Source: an uncultured Methylococcaceae bacterium
GTDB taxonomy: Bacteria > Pseudomonadota > Gammaproteobacteria > Methylococcales > Methylomonadaceae
Direction of reading: 5' to 3'
Assembly (NCBI GenBank): GCA_903873165.1
Contig: CAIQNQ010000256.1
Location: 1 to 39,583 of the forward strand
DNA length: 39,583 nucleotides
Within the stretch, counting starts at the first letter, position 1, and each line of letters starts with the position of its first letter. Of the stretch, positions 7,270-18,213 are shown piece after piece. Made by a program: the position numbers and the translations under genes. The notes beneath the pieces were generated by a model that made no database searches, was not told where the DNA came from, and saw nothing but the letters and a program-made list of their open reading frames with translations.

Positions 7270-9228
7270 TTACTTTAATAAACCTTGTAATAAACCATTT
7301 AGCTTATGCACAAAAGCAGCAGGATCGTCTAAATGTCCACCTTCACTTAAGATAGCTTGATCAAACAAGATATGACTTAAATCTGCAAAACGCGCATCGT
7401 CTTGTTCCGCTTTTAATTTAACCACTAAAGGATGTGTTGGGTTAATCTCAAACACTGGTTTTTTACCACCAAAGCCCATTGACTGTCCTGCTTCCTTCAT
7501 AATACGTTCCATGTTTAAGCTCATGCCGTAGACATCAGCGACTAAACAGGCGGGGGATTCTGTTAAACGATGACTCAAACGCACTTCACTCACTTTATCT
7601 GCTAATACTTCTTTAATCTGCGTGATTACTGATTCAAAGTCTTTAGTCACTTCTTCTTGTTGGGCTTTTTCTTCTTCAGTATCCGCTAAGTCACCTAGGT
7701 TTAAATCACCTTTAGCAACCGATTGTAAATGTTTACCATCAAATTCATCTAAGTTAGAAACCAACCATTCATCAATACGATCTGATAATAATAAAACTTC
7801 AATGCCTTTCTTACGGAAGATTTCTAAATGTGGGCTATTTTTAGCCGCTGAAAAACTATCAGCAGTCACATAATAGATATTGTCTTGACCTTCTTTCATA
7901 CGACTTACGTAGTCTTCTAAGGTCACATTTTGCTTATCCGTATCGTTATGCGTAGAAGCAAAACGTAATAATTTAGCTACGCGATCTTTGTTAGCATGAT
8001 CTTCGATAGGGCCTTCTTTAATCACATTACCGAATTGCGCCCAGAAAGTTTCATATTTCTCGGCTTCGTTCTTAGCCAAGTTTTCTAACATGCCCAAGAC
8101 TTTTTTAACCGCCCCTGTTTTAATCGAGCTGATTTGTTTACTTTGTTGCAGAATCTCTCTTGATACGTTTAAAGGTAAGGAGTTCGCATCAATAATACCT
8201 CTGATAAAACGTAAATAACGCGGCATTAATTGCTCAGCATCATCGGTGATAAACACTTTACGAATATATAGTTTTACACCATGTTTCGCATCTCTATCCC
8301 ATAAATCAAATGGCGCACGTGCTGGGGTGTAAAGTAATAAAGTATATTCGTTAGTCCCTTCTACTTTACTGTGTACAAACGTTAAAGGGTCTTGGAAATC
8401 ATGACCGACATGTTTATAGAATTCGTTGTAATCTTCATCACTAATTTCTTGACGAGATTTAGTCCATAACGCAGAAGCACTATTAATAGTTTCTTCTTCA
8501 ATGGCTGCTACTGGTTTCTCAACTTTTTCTACTCCTTCTTCTGCCTCATCAGTGTCTTCGTCTTCATAAGATGGCATGACTTCTTTATCCATAATGATCG
8601 GTAAAGAAATATGATCAGAGAATTTTCTCACGATAGATCGAATGCGGTATCCGTCTAAGAACTCTGTTTCTGCCTCTTTTAAATGTAGAACAATCTCCGT
8701 ACCACGAGTCGCTTTATCAACCGTTTCGATGGTGTAATCACCTTCACCAGCAGACTCCCAACGTGTCGCGTCAGATTTGTCAGCACCGGCTTTACGAGTC
8801 GTTAAAGTCACTTTATCAGCGACAATAAAGGCAGAGTAAAAACCTACCCCAAATTGACCAATTAACTCGCTGTCTTTCGCTTGTTCACCGGTTAAGGCTT
8901 CAAAAAATTGTTTAGTTCCAGATTTCGCAATCGTACCGATATGTTCTTGTACTTCAGTACGGGTCATACCAATACCGTTATCGATAATACTGATAGTCTT
9001 TTTATCTTTATCGAATTCAATACGAATTTTTAACTCGCTATCGCCTTCGTATAAAGCATCATTTGATAGGGCTTCAAAACGGAGTTTATCTGCTGCGTCA
9101 GAAGCATTAGAGATTAATTCTCTGAGGAAAATTTCCTTGTTACTGTACAAGGAGTGAATCATTAAATGTAAAAGGTGTTTTACTTCAGTTTGAAAACCAA
9201 GTGTTTCTTTTTTTGTTTCAACAGTCAC
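7270..9228 (-). CDS. htpG: Chaperone protein HtpG (Hsp90)
   Basis: 652 aa; [58 protein letters not shown]. Confidence 0.98.
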   Translation of the reverse strand: MTVETKKETLGFQTEVKHLLHLMIHSLYSNKEIFLRELISNASDAADKLRFEALSNDALYEGDSELKIRIEFDKDKKTISIIDNGIGMTRTEVQEHIGTIAKSGTKQFFEALTGEQAKDSELIGQFGVGFYSAFIVADKVTLTTRKAGADKSDATRWESAGEGDYTIETVDKATRGTEIVLHLKEAETEFLDGYRIRSIVRKFSDHISLPIIMDKEVMPSYEDEDTDEAEEGVEKVEKPVAAIEEETINSASALWTKSRQEISDEDYNEFYKHVGHDFQDPLTFVHSKVEGTNEYTLLLYTPARAPFDLWDRDAKHGVKLYIRKVFITDDAEQLMPRYLRFIRGIIDANSLPLNVSREILQQSKQISSIKTGAVKKVLGMLENLAKNEAEKYETFWAQFGNVIKEGPIEDHANKDRVAKLLRFASTHNDTDKQNVTLEDYVSRMKEGQDNIYYVTADSFSAAKNSPHLEIFRKKGIEVLLLSDRIDEWLVSNLDEFDGKHLQSVAKGDLNLGDLADTEEEKAQQEEVTKDFESVITQIKEVLADKVSEVRLSHRLTESPACLVADVYGMSLNMERIMKEAGQSMGFGGKKPVFEINPTHPLVVKLKAEQDDARFADLSHILFDQAILSEGGHLDDPAAFVHKLNGLLQGLLK

Positions 9229-9268
9229 AATTGTAATCCTTAATAGTGGTTATAAAATGTTTCCCACT

Positions 9269-9296
9269 ATTTGGGGACGCAGATTTATTTTTCAAG
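9269..9296 (-). promoter_or_regulatory. Sigma-32 heat-shock-type promoter for htpG
   Basis: Minus strand CTTGAAA (9296-9290), 13-nt spacer, CCCCAAAT (9276-9269); consensus CTTGAAA-N13-15-CCCCATNT. Confidence 0.8.
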
Positions 9297-9302
9297 TGTG
9301 AT

Positions 9303-11885
9303 TTATTTACTAAAGATACATTGCCAGCCGCCAGAAATAATTCGCGCGATCTGCATCAGAATAAACGGCACAGACAAACCGGCTGGCGCAGCTAGATAAC
9401 GTGGATGCCATTGAGGTGAGAATTTAGCTTTATAGGCATACAAGCCTTCAAAGTTATAAAAGTGTTCACCATGTTTAAACAAGGTAGCACCCACTTTATT
9501 CCACAGCGGTGCTAAGGGTCTATTGTCTAAACCCGCCAAAGGTGCCATACCTAAACAAAACCACTGATAATTCTCAGCTTTTCCCCATAACATCAGTTCT
9601 GCAAACAAGTAATCCATCATACCGTTCGGACTATCAGGATCATAACGCATCAGATCAATCGATAACTCAGCCTTATCCTTAGTCAACCAAATATTAGCGA
9701 ACGCTTTAATGTTTCCTGCCTCATCCTTAATGACCGCCACATCGCAATCCTTTATATAGGACTCTGCAAAAAAACCGATAGAAAAACACTTTTCGCGCGT
9801 GTTTTTATGGGCTAACCACGCATCAGAAATTTGGCGTAACTTAGGCAAAGCATTTTCAACGTCATTACCTGATAAGATTTCAAACGGATACCCTAATCGA
9901 CTAAACTTATTAACCGCACCCCTTTGATTCTCGCGTGATTTGCCTTGCAAGCTAAAAGTCGTTAAGTCCACATAGGCTTCTTCGCCGAGCTTAAACATTG
10001 ATAAGCCAAGATCAAGATAAGCAGGTAACCACTCCTCACTGGCTTGATAAAAAACGGCCTTAGCACTATATCGATCTGCATGCTCTAAAAAGGCGTATAG
10101 CAACGCCTCAATCGCGGACTTATTACCCACCGGATTTCCCATAGCTATCCAAAATTGCGCGGTGATGGCATACATAATAAAAGCATCACGCGCCTCATTC
10201 CAAAACAGATACTTATCCCCTAACAAGGCTAAATAACCTTGAGTTTCACTGCTTTCCATGACGATTTCTTTGGCTCTGACTAAATCAGCAGATGTTGGCT
10301 TTACATGAGATTTGGGTGGGGCAACACTTAGCAAATAAGATAAACCATAGGCCAAAAGCACGATTGCCATCAATAATAAGGCGCGCTGAAAGCGTGGTGC
10401 ATTGCCCTCATAAGAAAACTGCCACCATAACTCTTGCGAGAATGCCACATCCCGATAAGAGAAAAACCCTAACCACACACAGCCAACTAAGACCATAGCA
10501 ACCGTTGCTAACCAACTCATGGAATAAGGCAAATGCAATAACGAAGACTGGCGCTGAAAATGCGTCTTAGTGGGTAACATCATCAATAAAATCATGCTTA
10601 GCACGATAGCCTCGTGCCAATCAAAACCTTTCAATAACGCAGATAAAATACCGACACTTAATAAACTTATACTGCCATACCATGCCGCATCTATCTTTAA
10701 CCAAATGCCCCTTGCCAACAATAGTAATAAAATGCCCGCTAAACTGCCTGTTAAATGCGACACTTCAATAATCGGTAAAGGCACAACATCTCGCATTACC
10801 GCACTCATTTCTGGATTAGTCGGAATAGAGCCAGAAACCAATAAAACCCCACCTGCTAATAACAATAATAGGGCATACAACTGCGGCACAATGGCCGACA
10901 ACAGTTTTTGCACCGCATCAGCACCGGTGCTTAACAGCTCCCGCCGACTATATACCTCATAACTGAGTAAGCTAACCCCAGCCAACAATAAGGGTAAGAA
11001 ATAATAGATAACCCGATACAAAAGCAAAGCACCAATTAACACTAGATGCTGATCCTTCGCGGCGATATCTTGCATTAATAGCAAAAACACCCCCTCAAAC
11101 ACCCCTATTCCGCCCGGCACTTGACTGATGACGCCCATGACTTGAGCCACAACAAACACCACCACAAAAGCACTAAAGCCAATATGTACTTTACCGACTA
11201 ACAACACCCAGAGTACTAAGGAAGAAAGCACGACATCTAAACTAGCGACCAGCGTTTGCCAAAGCGCGATAGTAGGGGAAGGAAATTTAAACTCGAAGCC
11301 GTTTATCAAGAGTGGTTTACGCCATAAAATGACTACGGCCCAATAAACCAACAAAGTACCGATACAAATTAAGCTCACCCAATGCAGCGCATGAGGCACG
11401 GGTACTTTGCTAGGCAGATAATAGGGTAAAACCAAACTGCCTACTAAGCCCAAGGTTAGCGCACCCAGCAAATAAGTTAGGGTTTGGAATAAGGAAATTT
11501 TTAAAATATCCCAACCAGGCACGCCCCATTTTGAATAAAACCGATACCGAATAGAACCGCCCGCCGCCCAAGCATGTCCGGTATTATTACTAATCGCATA
11601 ACTTAATAAGGCCGTAGCCATCATTTTAAACAAGGGGATTTTAGTATGACCGGTATAATGCAAAGCCAGCCAATCATAACCCGCTAACACCCAATAATTA
11701 ATAATCGTCAGTAACACGGCTAAAAGCAGAATAAGCACTGGCGTAGCTTTTAAAGACGCCATAATATCGCTTACTTCATGTGGATTAATTTGCCTATGCA
11801 CGATATACAAGGCGACGGTAAATAAAATGACCGGTAATAGCTGCGCTACTTTATGGACAATCCGAGTTAATCTTTCTTGACTCAT
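9303..11885 (-). CDS. mprF: Bifunctional lysylphosphatidylglycerol flippase/synthetase MprF
   Basis: 860 aa: N-terminal polytopic flippase domain, C-terminal DUF2156/GNAT-like synthetase domain (GYLALLGDKYLFWNEARDAFIMYAITAQFWIAMGNPVG...). Confidence 0.92.
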   Translation of the reverse strand: MSQERLTRIVHKVAQLLPVILFTVALYIVHRQINPHEVSDIMASLKATPVLILLLAVLLTIINYWVLAGYDWLALHYTGHTKIPLFKMMATALLSYAISNNTGHAWAAGGSIRYRFYSKWGVPGWDILKISLFQTLTYLLGALTLGLVGSLVLPYYLPSKVPVPHALHWVSLICIGTLLVYWAVVILWRKPLLINGFEFKFPSPTIALWQTLVASLDVVLSSLVLWVLLVGKVHIGFSAFVVVFVVAQVMGVISQVPGGIGVFEGVFLLLMQDIAAKDQHLVLIGALLLYRVIYYFLPLLLAGVSLLSYEVYSRRELLSTGADAVQKLLSAIVPQLYALLLLLAGGVLLVSGSIPTNPEMSAVMRDVVPLPIIEVSHLTGSLAGILLLLLARGIWLKIDAAWYGSISLLSVGILSALLKGFDWHEAIVLSMILLMMLPTKTHFQRQSSLLHLPYSMSWLATVAMVLVGCVWLGFFSYRDVAFSQELWWQFSYEGNAPRFQRALLLMAIVLLAYGLSYLLSVAPPKSHVKPTSADLVRAKEIVMESSETQGYLALLGDKYLFWNEARDAFIMYAITAQFWIAMGNPVGNKSAIEALLYAFLEHADRYSAKAVFYQASEEWLPAYLDLGLSMFKLGEEAYVDLTTFSLQGKSRENQRGAVNKFSRLGYPFEILSGNDVENALPKLRQISDAWLAHKNTREKCFSIGFFAESYIKDCDVAVIKDEAGNIKAFANIWLTKDKAELSIDLMRYDPDSPNGMMDYLFAELMLWGKAENYQWFCLGMAPLAGLDNRPLAPLWNKVGATLFKHGEHFYNFEGLYAYKAKFSPQWHPRYLAAPAGLSVPFILMQIARIISGGWQCIFSK

Positions 11886-11908
11886 AATAGTGTTTTAGGT
11901 GGTTAACT

Positions 11909-13246
11909 TTATTTAATAGCTTTCTGTTGATAAACATCCAGAATCTGCCGAGTCAGCTTAGGATAATCTTGATCAAAATGATGTCCACCCGGCAATTCTA
12001 AGACTTTAGCTTCGGTGTTATATAAGTCCAAACAAGCTGTTTCGGCTTTTTCTTCTCGGCCATAAATACATAAGATTTTAGCTTTAGGTATCTTAACTAA
12101 CTCGGGTGCTAAGACTAATTCACCTGAGCTTTGCCCTAACCAACCAGACACATGAATCTCAAAATCTGCAGACTTCGCTAAAGCAATTAATACCAATAAG
12201 GACACGCTGTCTTTATCCTCCTCAGGTAAGCGGTTATATAAAACGGGTAATATATCGGCGCCAAAGGAATAACCCGTCAACACAAACTGTTTAACGTGCC
12301 AATGCTTTCGATAGTAAGCCATTGTCGCAGACAGATCAGCCGCCGCTTGTTCCGGTGTTTTATGCCCCCAAAAGTAACGCAACACATCTACACCCACGAC
12401 TGGATAATTTAAAGCCACCATTTCACCCGCTATGGTTCTATCCAAATCTCGCCACCCCCCATCACCCGAATAAAACAAGGTTACATTATCAACTGCGGCT
12501 TTTACAGGTACTTCAACCACAGGCATAGGCGGTGCTTCTGCATTAACAGACGTTGTTAACGCAGAAAGCAATAAAGTATCCAGCGGGGTATCGTAAGGTA
12601 CAATTTGTGTGTTTACATTACCCAAGGCTTTAATAAACACCCCAGTTTCAGGATCAGGCTGATCTGACCATAGTACTTGCCAGTCTTTATGAGGCACAGA
12701 GGAGAGGTTTTCACTTTGCGAATTGAATTGCATAGCCAGATTTGGGCATAACACTAAAGCTTTCGGTATCTTGACGGTAAAGCCTATGGAGACATAACTA
12801 ATAGCCTCAGTATTATGCGTTTGAGAACCTAAAAACGGTAACAAAGCACCCTCAGCAATACCGACCAGCACGGTATGTTGGTTTGCTGAGTCTGGCAAGG
12901 CTTTAGTGAATTCCCCCAGCAAACCTGTTAACCATTCCGTAGTTAAACATTGCCCCGATTGAGCCGTAAATTTATTAAACACGAGCGAACTATCAATCAG
13001 CGCAAGGCTATCTCCCGTTACCGCTAATTTTTGTTGTAAAGACTCATTGGGATACGTCTTAAAATCCACAAAAGCAATCACTAAACCTCTCGCCCCCCAT
13101 AACGGTTGCGCTATATTTATCGGCCCTAAAGCCTCAGTTTGGATGGTTTTAGTAAATACGGGCGGCTTAAGGTAAGCTAAGCCGACAAAGCTAATGATGA
13201 TGAAACCGCACAGTAAAGCTATAGAGATTGAAGTTTTAAGTTTCAT
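11909..13246 (-). CDS. AcvB/VirJ-family protein (putative lysyl-phosphatidylglycerol hydrolase)
   Basis: VTLFYSGDGGWRDLDRTIAGEMVALNYPVVGVDVLRYFWGHKTPEQAAADLSATMAYYRKHW...LTGYSFGADILPV is the VirJ domain signature. Confidence 0.85.
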   Translation of the reverse strand: MKLKTSISIALLCGFIIISFVGLAYLKPPVFTKTIQTEALGPINIAQPLWGARGLVIAFVDFKTYPNESLQQKLAVTGDSLALIDSSLVFNKFTAQSGQCLTTEWLTGLLGEFTKALPDSANQHTVLVGIAEGALLPFLGSQTHNTEAISYVSIGFTVKIPKALVLCPNLAMQFNSQSENLSSVPHKDWQVLWSDQPDPETGVFIKALGNVNTQIVPYDTPLDTLLLSALTTSVNAEAPPMPVVEVPVKAAVDNVTLFYSGDGGWRDLDRTIAGEMVALNYPVVGVDVLRYFWGHKTPEQAAADLSATMAYYRKHWHVKQFVLTGYSFGADILPVLYNRLPEEDKDSVSLLVLIALAKSADFEIHVSGWLGQSSGELVLAPELVKIPKAKILCIYGREEKAETACLDLYNTEAKVLELPGGHHFDQDYPKLTRQILDVYQQKAIK

Positions 13247-13288
13247 GAGCTGTTTATTATCAAATAAGAGAACATCACAGCCTTAAGG

Positions 13289-14164
13289 CTATGGCTTAAT
13301 ATTTAAAAACTCCGCGATTAATTTATTGAGTTCATCAGCATGAGTAATCGGTGCCGCATGTCCGGCGACTGGAATTATTTCTAAGCGACCCGCCGCTAAT
13401 TTCTGCGCTAATTCTTGAGAATGCCCTAAATCAATAATATCATTTTCACCTACCACTACTAAAGTAGGCGCGGTAATCGCATTCAAATGCGTATGAGTCA
13501 TTTGCGGTGCTACGTGCCAAAGTTCATTAATTTCGGCTTCTAATTCGGCGTGCTCGTCGCCTGCCCCTGACCACCAACTTCTAAGCTTATCTCTAACGGT
13601 TTTAAAAATAGTGACATCAGGATACTTTTGAGTGCTATCAGCTTCTAGTATAACGCCAGAAGGATGAAAATTAGCACTAATCGCCACGATTTTTTCTACC
13701 CGTTCTGGGGCGTGTAAGCCTAATAATAAAGCAATAATGCCGCCATCACTCCAACCAATAACATCAGTGCGCTGAATGCCTAATTGATCCAGCACTTGCA
13801 GAGTATCCTCTGTGAAGATTTCATAACTGAGTTTTGCATCACCATGCGTGGAATACCCATGCCCACGGGTATCAATTAAGATCACTTGCCGACCCGAATC
13901 GACCAACCAAGGAATTTGAGAAAACCAACTGAGTTTATTACTTAAACCGCCATGCAAAAGCAATACCGGAGAACCGTGTCCATAAGACACATAATGAATA
14001 TGTGCGCCCTGATAATCAATATTGCCCGTTTGGGCTTGAATCGGAGTGGAATACTTCCAAACTAAATAGTGTAACGCATTAACAGACATAGGCTTAAGCC
14101 CATAAAAAACTGATAATATCAGCACTAACACGCCTATTGATAATTTATAAGACCAAGATTTCAT
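13289..14164 (-). CDS. Alpha/beta hydrolase
   Basis: VLLLHGGLSNKLSWFSQIPWLV...IDTRGHGYS...IGWSDGGIIALLLGLHAPERV...VVGENDIID...VAGHAAP. Confidence 0.9.
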   Translation of the reverse strand: MKSWSYKLSIGVLVLILSVFYGLKPMSVNALHYLVWKYSTPIQAQTGNIDYQGAHIHYVSYGHGSPVLLLHGGLSNKLSWFSQIPWLVDSGRQVILIDTRGHGYSTHGDAKLSYEIFTEDTLQVLDQLGIQRTDVIGWSDGGIIALLLGLHAPERVEKIVAISANFHPSGVILEADSTQKYPDVTIFKTVRDKLRSWWSGAGDEHAELEAEINELWHVAPQMTHTHLNAITAPTLVVVGENDIIDLGHSQELAQKLAAGRLEIIPVAGHAAPITHADELNKLIAEFLNIKP

Positions 14165-14191
14165 TACAGGATAAACATGAGAACAAAAAAC

Positions 14192-14403
14192 CTACTTACC
14201 TTGAACTAAACCAGAAGAAAAATAAGTAACCTTATCTAATAATTCGGCATTTAGTTCACCCGCTTTTTTTACCCGACGCTCCCGCCAATCAACGGAGCGA
14301 ATTTGATCACATAAAACAGCACCCTGAATAACCGATGCTTCTGATAAGACCACTTCAAAAGGATAGCCTTTTATTTTAATCTGAGTTCTGGATAAAAAAA
14401 TGA
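14192..14403 (-). pseudogene. MazF/PemK-family toxin remnant with internal deletion
   Basis: Minus-strand reading RGDLIF-LSRTQIKIKGYPFEVVLSEASVIQGAVLCDQIRSVDWRERRVKKAGELNAELLDKVTYFSSGLVQGK*. N-terminal RGDLI is fused almost directly to the QIKGYPFEV block; the middle is missing. Confidence 0.65.
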
Positions 14404-14477
14404 GGTCACCTCTTTAAAAACATGAAAGAATATAATCTATTATAAAAATATTATCGCCATTAAACAGATTACCAGAC

Positions 14478-14720
14478 ATGAATGTAACACAAATATTTTG
14501 CGATACGGACGATTTTTGTCAAAAATTCATTCCCGAATGAAAAAAACACGGCTGGAAAGGAAGGAACAATCCGCAACAAGAGCTAGGGCACGTTCAAATG
14601 GGGCTACCAGAGGCATGTTCAAAAATACTGTTTAGCGGACTTTCCTGGCCTGCCAAGTTACAACCGTTTTATTCAAGTGATGGCCGATGTCTTGGTCTTC
14701 CCTTGCTTTGCGGTGAGTGA
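14478..14720 (+). pseudogene. IS982-family-like transposase remnant (N-terminal part, frameshifted)
   Basis: MNVTQIFCDTDDFCQKFIPE* followed, in other frames, by RARARSNG...FKKYC..DFPGLPSYNRFIQVMADVLVFPCFAVS. Confidence 0.55.
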
Positions 14721-15199
14721 CGCTTATCCCGAACTCAGGTTACATTCGCAATTAACCACTTTTAATTTCTAAAATCAATTAAATATCATTTCAAAAGTAA
14801 AAATATTGCACATTTTATAGCGACTAAATTTAAACATTTCGTCTGTCACAAATATGATGCTAAAGTTAAATCTCTCTCGTCAGCCATATAATCTTGTTTT
14901 TAAAATAAAATCTATATTTACGCTAAAAGTTTGTCTATAAGCAATGGCATGGGGTTACTGATAACCTTTGTAAGCCGCTTGACTATTGATATCGATCAAA
15001 ACACGCGGCAGGTCAACCCAGACTTAATGATAGATACTATTTATTAAAACAAATGAGAATTCGTTCTAAAAGACGCTGTTTTAGACGCAATCACTGCCGA
15101 GAAGTTTAAAAATAATTACCTTACAAAAAACACTTATAAAATTGCAAAAATGAAACTTTGGTACTTGAGTTTACCAAATAACTACGATCTAAATCACAG

Positions 15200-16177
15200 G
15201 TGATCATAATGAATAATGCTTTATTCAAGTACAAAAAAAACAATTACGTCACAATAAAACCTAATACTTATATTGCTAATAAATCACCAGCAATAAAAAC
15301 GCCAATACAAAAAAAATCAAGCTGTAGTTTAACACTCTGTAAATCTGAAATTAGTACTACCAATATTTATCTAAATGAAATAAATCGTACTGAATTACTC
15401 ACTGCAGAAGAAGAAAATAAATACGCGCTTCTAAATACAAAAGGTGATAAAACTGCTCGTGATATCTTGATTAAATGCAACTTTAGATTTGTAGTAAAAA
15501 TAGCTTATCTCTATGTTAATAGGGGCTTGTCTTTTTTAGATTTAGTTCAAGAGGGTAACTTAGGTTTAATGCAAGCGGTCGATAGATTTGATCCAGAAAG
15601 GGGCAATAGACTCACCACCTACGCCATGTATTGGATTAAAGAATCCATTGATCGAGCGATCATGAATCAAAGTAATATAGTTCGCTTACCCATACATATT
15701 TTTAAAGAAGTAAAACAGTATAAAAAAGCCAATCGTGAACTCACTAAAATTCTGGCGCATCAACCCAGCCACAAAGAAATAGCTGATTTTATGGGCTTAT
15801 CATTAGAAAAAATCGAGCAAATCATCCTGTTTGAGCTACAAGCCAATCTAAGTTACATGAATGATTCTGATGAGTTAGATATCAACAAAATTTCTGATAG
15901 TGAACATTATGAGCCGTCAATATCTATGCAAGAAAACAATACCCGCCTAGACATCATTAACTCTGTTTTAGAACTTTCTGATAAACACCGAGAAGTTATT
16001 TGTAGACGTTTTGGCATCTGTGGTTACGAAGAACAAACCCTAGATCAAATAGCCACTGATTTTGACCTCACTAAAGAACGTATTAGGCAACTACAAGTAG
16101 TCGCGATAGATAAACTAAAATCTATTTTAGAAAAAAACAACCTTACGATTGAGTCATTACTTGACTACTCGCATTAA
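15200..16177 (+). CDS. RpoS-like group 2 sigma-70 family factor
   Basis: NIYLNEINRTELLTAEEEN, LVQEGNLGLMQAVDRFDPERGNRLTTYAMYWIKESIDRAIMNQSNIVRLPIHI, REVICRRFGICGYEEQTLDQIATDFDLTKERIRQLQ. Confidence 0.85.
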   Translation: MIIMNNALFKYKKNNYVTIKPNTYIANKSPAIKTPIQKKSSCSLTLCKSEISTTNIYLNEINRTELLTAEEENKYALLNTKGDKTARDILIKCNFRFVVKIAYLYVNRGLSFLDLVQEGNLGLMQAVDRFDPERGNRLTTYAMYWIKESIDRAIMNQSNIVRLPIHIFKEVKQYKKANRELTKILAHQPSHKEIADFMGLSLEKIEQIILFELQANLSYMNDSDELDINKISDSEHYEPSISMQENNTRLDIINSVLELSDKHREVICRRFGICGYEEQTLDQIATDFDLTKERIRQLQVVAIDKLKSILEKNNLTIESLLDYSH

Positions 16178-17027
16178 TCTGCAAAGGCCAATCTCTATAA
16201 TTAAAGACTTGGCCATTTTCTCTAACAGTTGCACAAGCTGCTAAATTTAGCTCAGCATAAACCCATTGCACAGCATTAAAATCCCCTATAGCCAAGATAC
16301 CATTATCAGGAAATCCTTTGTCAACCGGCGTATAAATAGCTGCAGCACCGACATTAACATCCACAGCTTCTGACCATGGTGCAGTGCCTACTAAAGAAGA
16401 TTGCACTACATAACATTGATTTTCTAAAGCTCTAGCCTGGCAACCAATTTTCACTCGATGATACCCAGCCACAGTATCTGTGCAACTAGGCACTAAAATT
16501 AACGTACATCCAGCTTCTACTTGTTTTCTAGCAAGCAACGGAAATTCACTGTCGTAACAGATATTAATGGCAATTTTTCCATATTCTGTTAAGAAACACT
16601 TTAATTCTTTACCCGCAGTAATTAGCCATTGTTCGTTTTCAAAACGGGTCATCATCAACTTATCTTGATAATCTATCTGCCCGTCTAAATTAAATAAATA
16701 AGCCCGATTGACATAAATACCCGTTTCTACAAAAACCGGGAATGTCCCTGCTTGGATGAGACATTGGTTCGTAATAGCTAGATTTTTAAATAGTTCTATA
16801 AAGTCAGCATGTAACGACTGTAGTGCTTCTAATTGCTTGCTTAAAGAGGAATAAATATCCTGCTCAAACAACGAAGCCAGTTCCATACTGAAATATTCTG
16901 GAAACAATAGAATCTTGGCATTTTGAACAACCGCATCTTGCACCCATTGCGTCACTTTTTGCTCGTACGCAGCCCAGTTTTCGAGAAAACTAATATTGTA
17001 TTGAGCTGTTGCTATTTTAACAGGCAT
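16143..17027 (-). CDS. Carbon-nitrogen hydrolase (nitrilase superfamily)
   Basis: ILLFPEYFSMEL (Glu), DKLMMTRFENEQW (Lys), INICYDSEFPLLARKQVEAGCTLILVPS (Cys). Confidence 0.88.
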   Translation of the reverse strand: MPVKIATAQYNISFLENWAAYEQKVTQWVQDAVVQNAKILLFPEYFSMELASLFEQDIYSSLSKQLEALQSLHADFIELFKNLAITNQCLIQAGTFPVFVETGIYVNRAYLFNLDGQIDYQDKLMMTRFENEQWLITAGKELKCFLTEYGKIAINICYDSEFPLLARKQVEAGCTLILVPSCTDTVAGYHRVKIGCQARALENQCYVVQSSLVGTAPWSEAVDVNVGAAAIYTPVDKGFPDNGILAIGDFNAVQWVYAELNLAACATVRENGQVFNYRDWPLQINASSQVMTQS

Positions 17028-17120
17028 GTTTTAGCCAAAAAGTCATAAGATTATCTCTATTTATAAATCAGAAACTTGTACGTAAGTATTCGTTTTTACG
17101 AGTTTTATTATTGTGTATTT

Positions 17121-17144
17121 TGTGGTTTGTGGTTTGTGGTTTGT
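17121..17144 (+). repeat. 7-bp microsatellite TGTGGTT x3 plus partial
   Basis: TGTGGTTTGTGGTTTGTGGTTTGT read directly. Confidence 0.9.
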
Positions 17145-17385
17145 AAATTGCACTTTCGTTTTCATCGTGCAGATATTATTAAATACCCGGTGTATGTATG
17201 ATACGTCCTCAAAAAATTAAAAACAAGATCGCGGCATTTGCGTAAGATTAAAAATACGACTTGCTGGCTTTATTGTTCGATCATGAATTTGGGTGGTAAT
17301 TTATCAAATCGTCACAGCGCAAATGTCTCAGTAAAGTCTAATCTCCCATAAAACTGTTTTTTAGTATAAAATCAAACCTTTTTAA

Positions 17386-18130
<745 letters not shown>

Positions 18131-18213
18131 CTCTAATGTTGTCTAATTTCATCAAAAAGACATAATTTAAGTATAAAATTATAATCAACTTTTCACTTGG
18201 TATTGCAATCCTA

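Noticed and set aside
7622-7873. Plus-strand ORF opposite htpG
   Set aside because: Antisense shadow of a well-supported gene.
10570-10962. 130-aa plus-strand ORF opposite mprF
   Set aside because: Shadow of transmembrane coding sequence; low-complexity translation with no family.
17212-17330. Inverted CATTTGCG/CGCAAATG pair
   Set aside because: Only 8 bp with a long loop; could be chance in AT-rich DNA.
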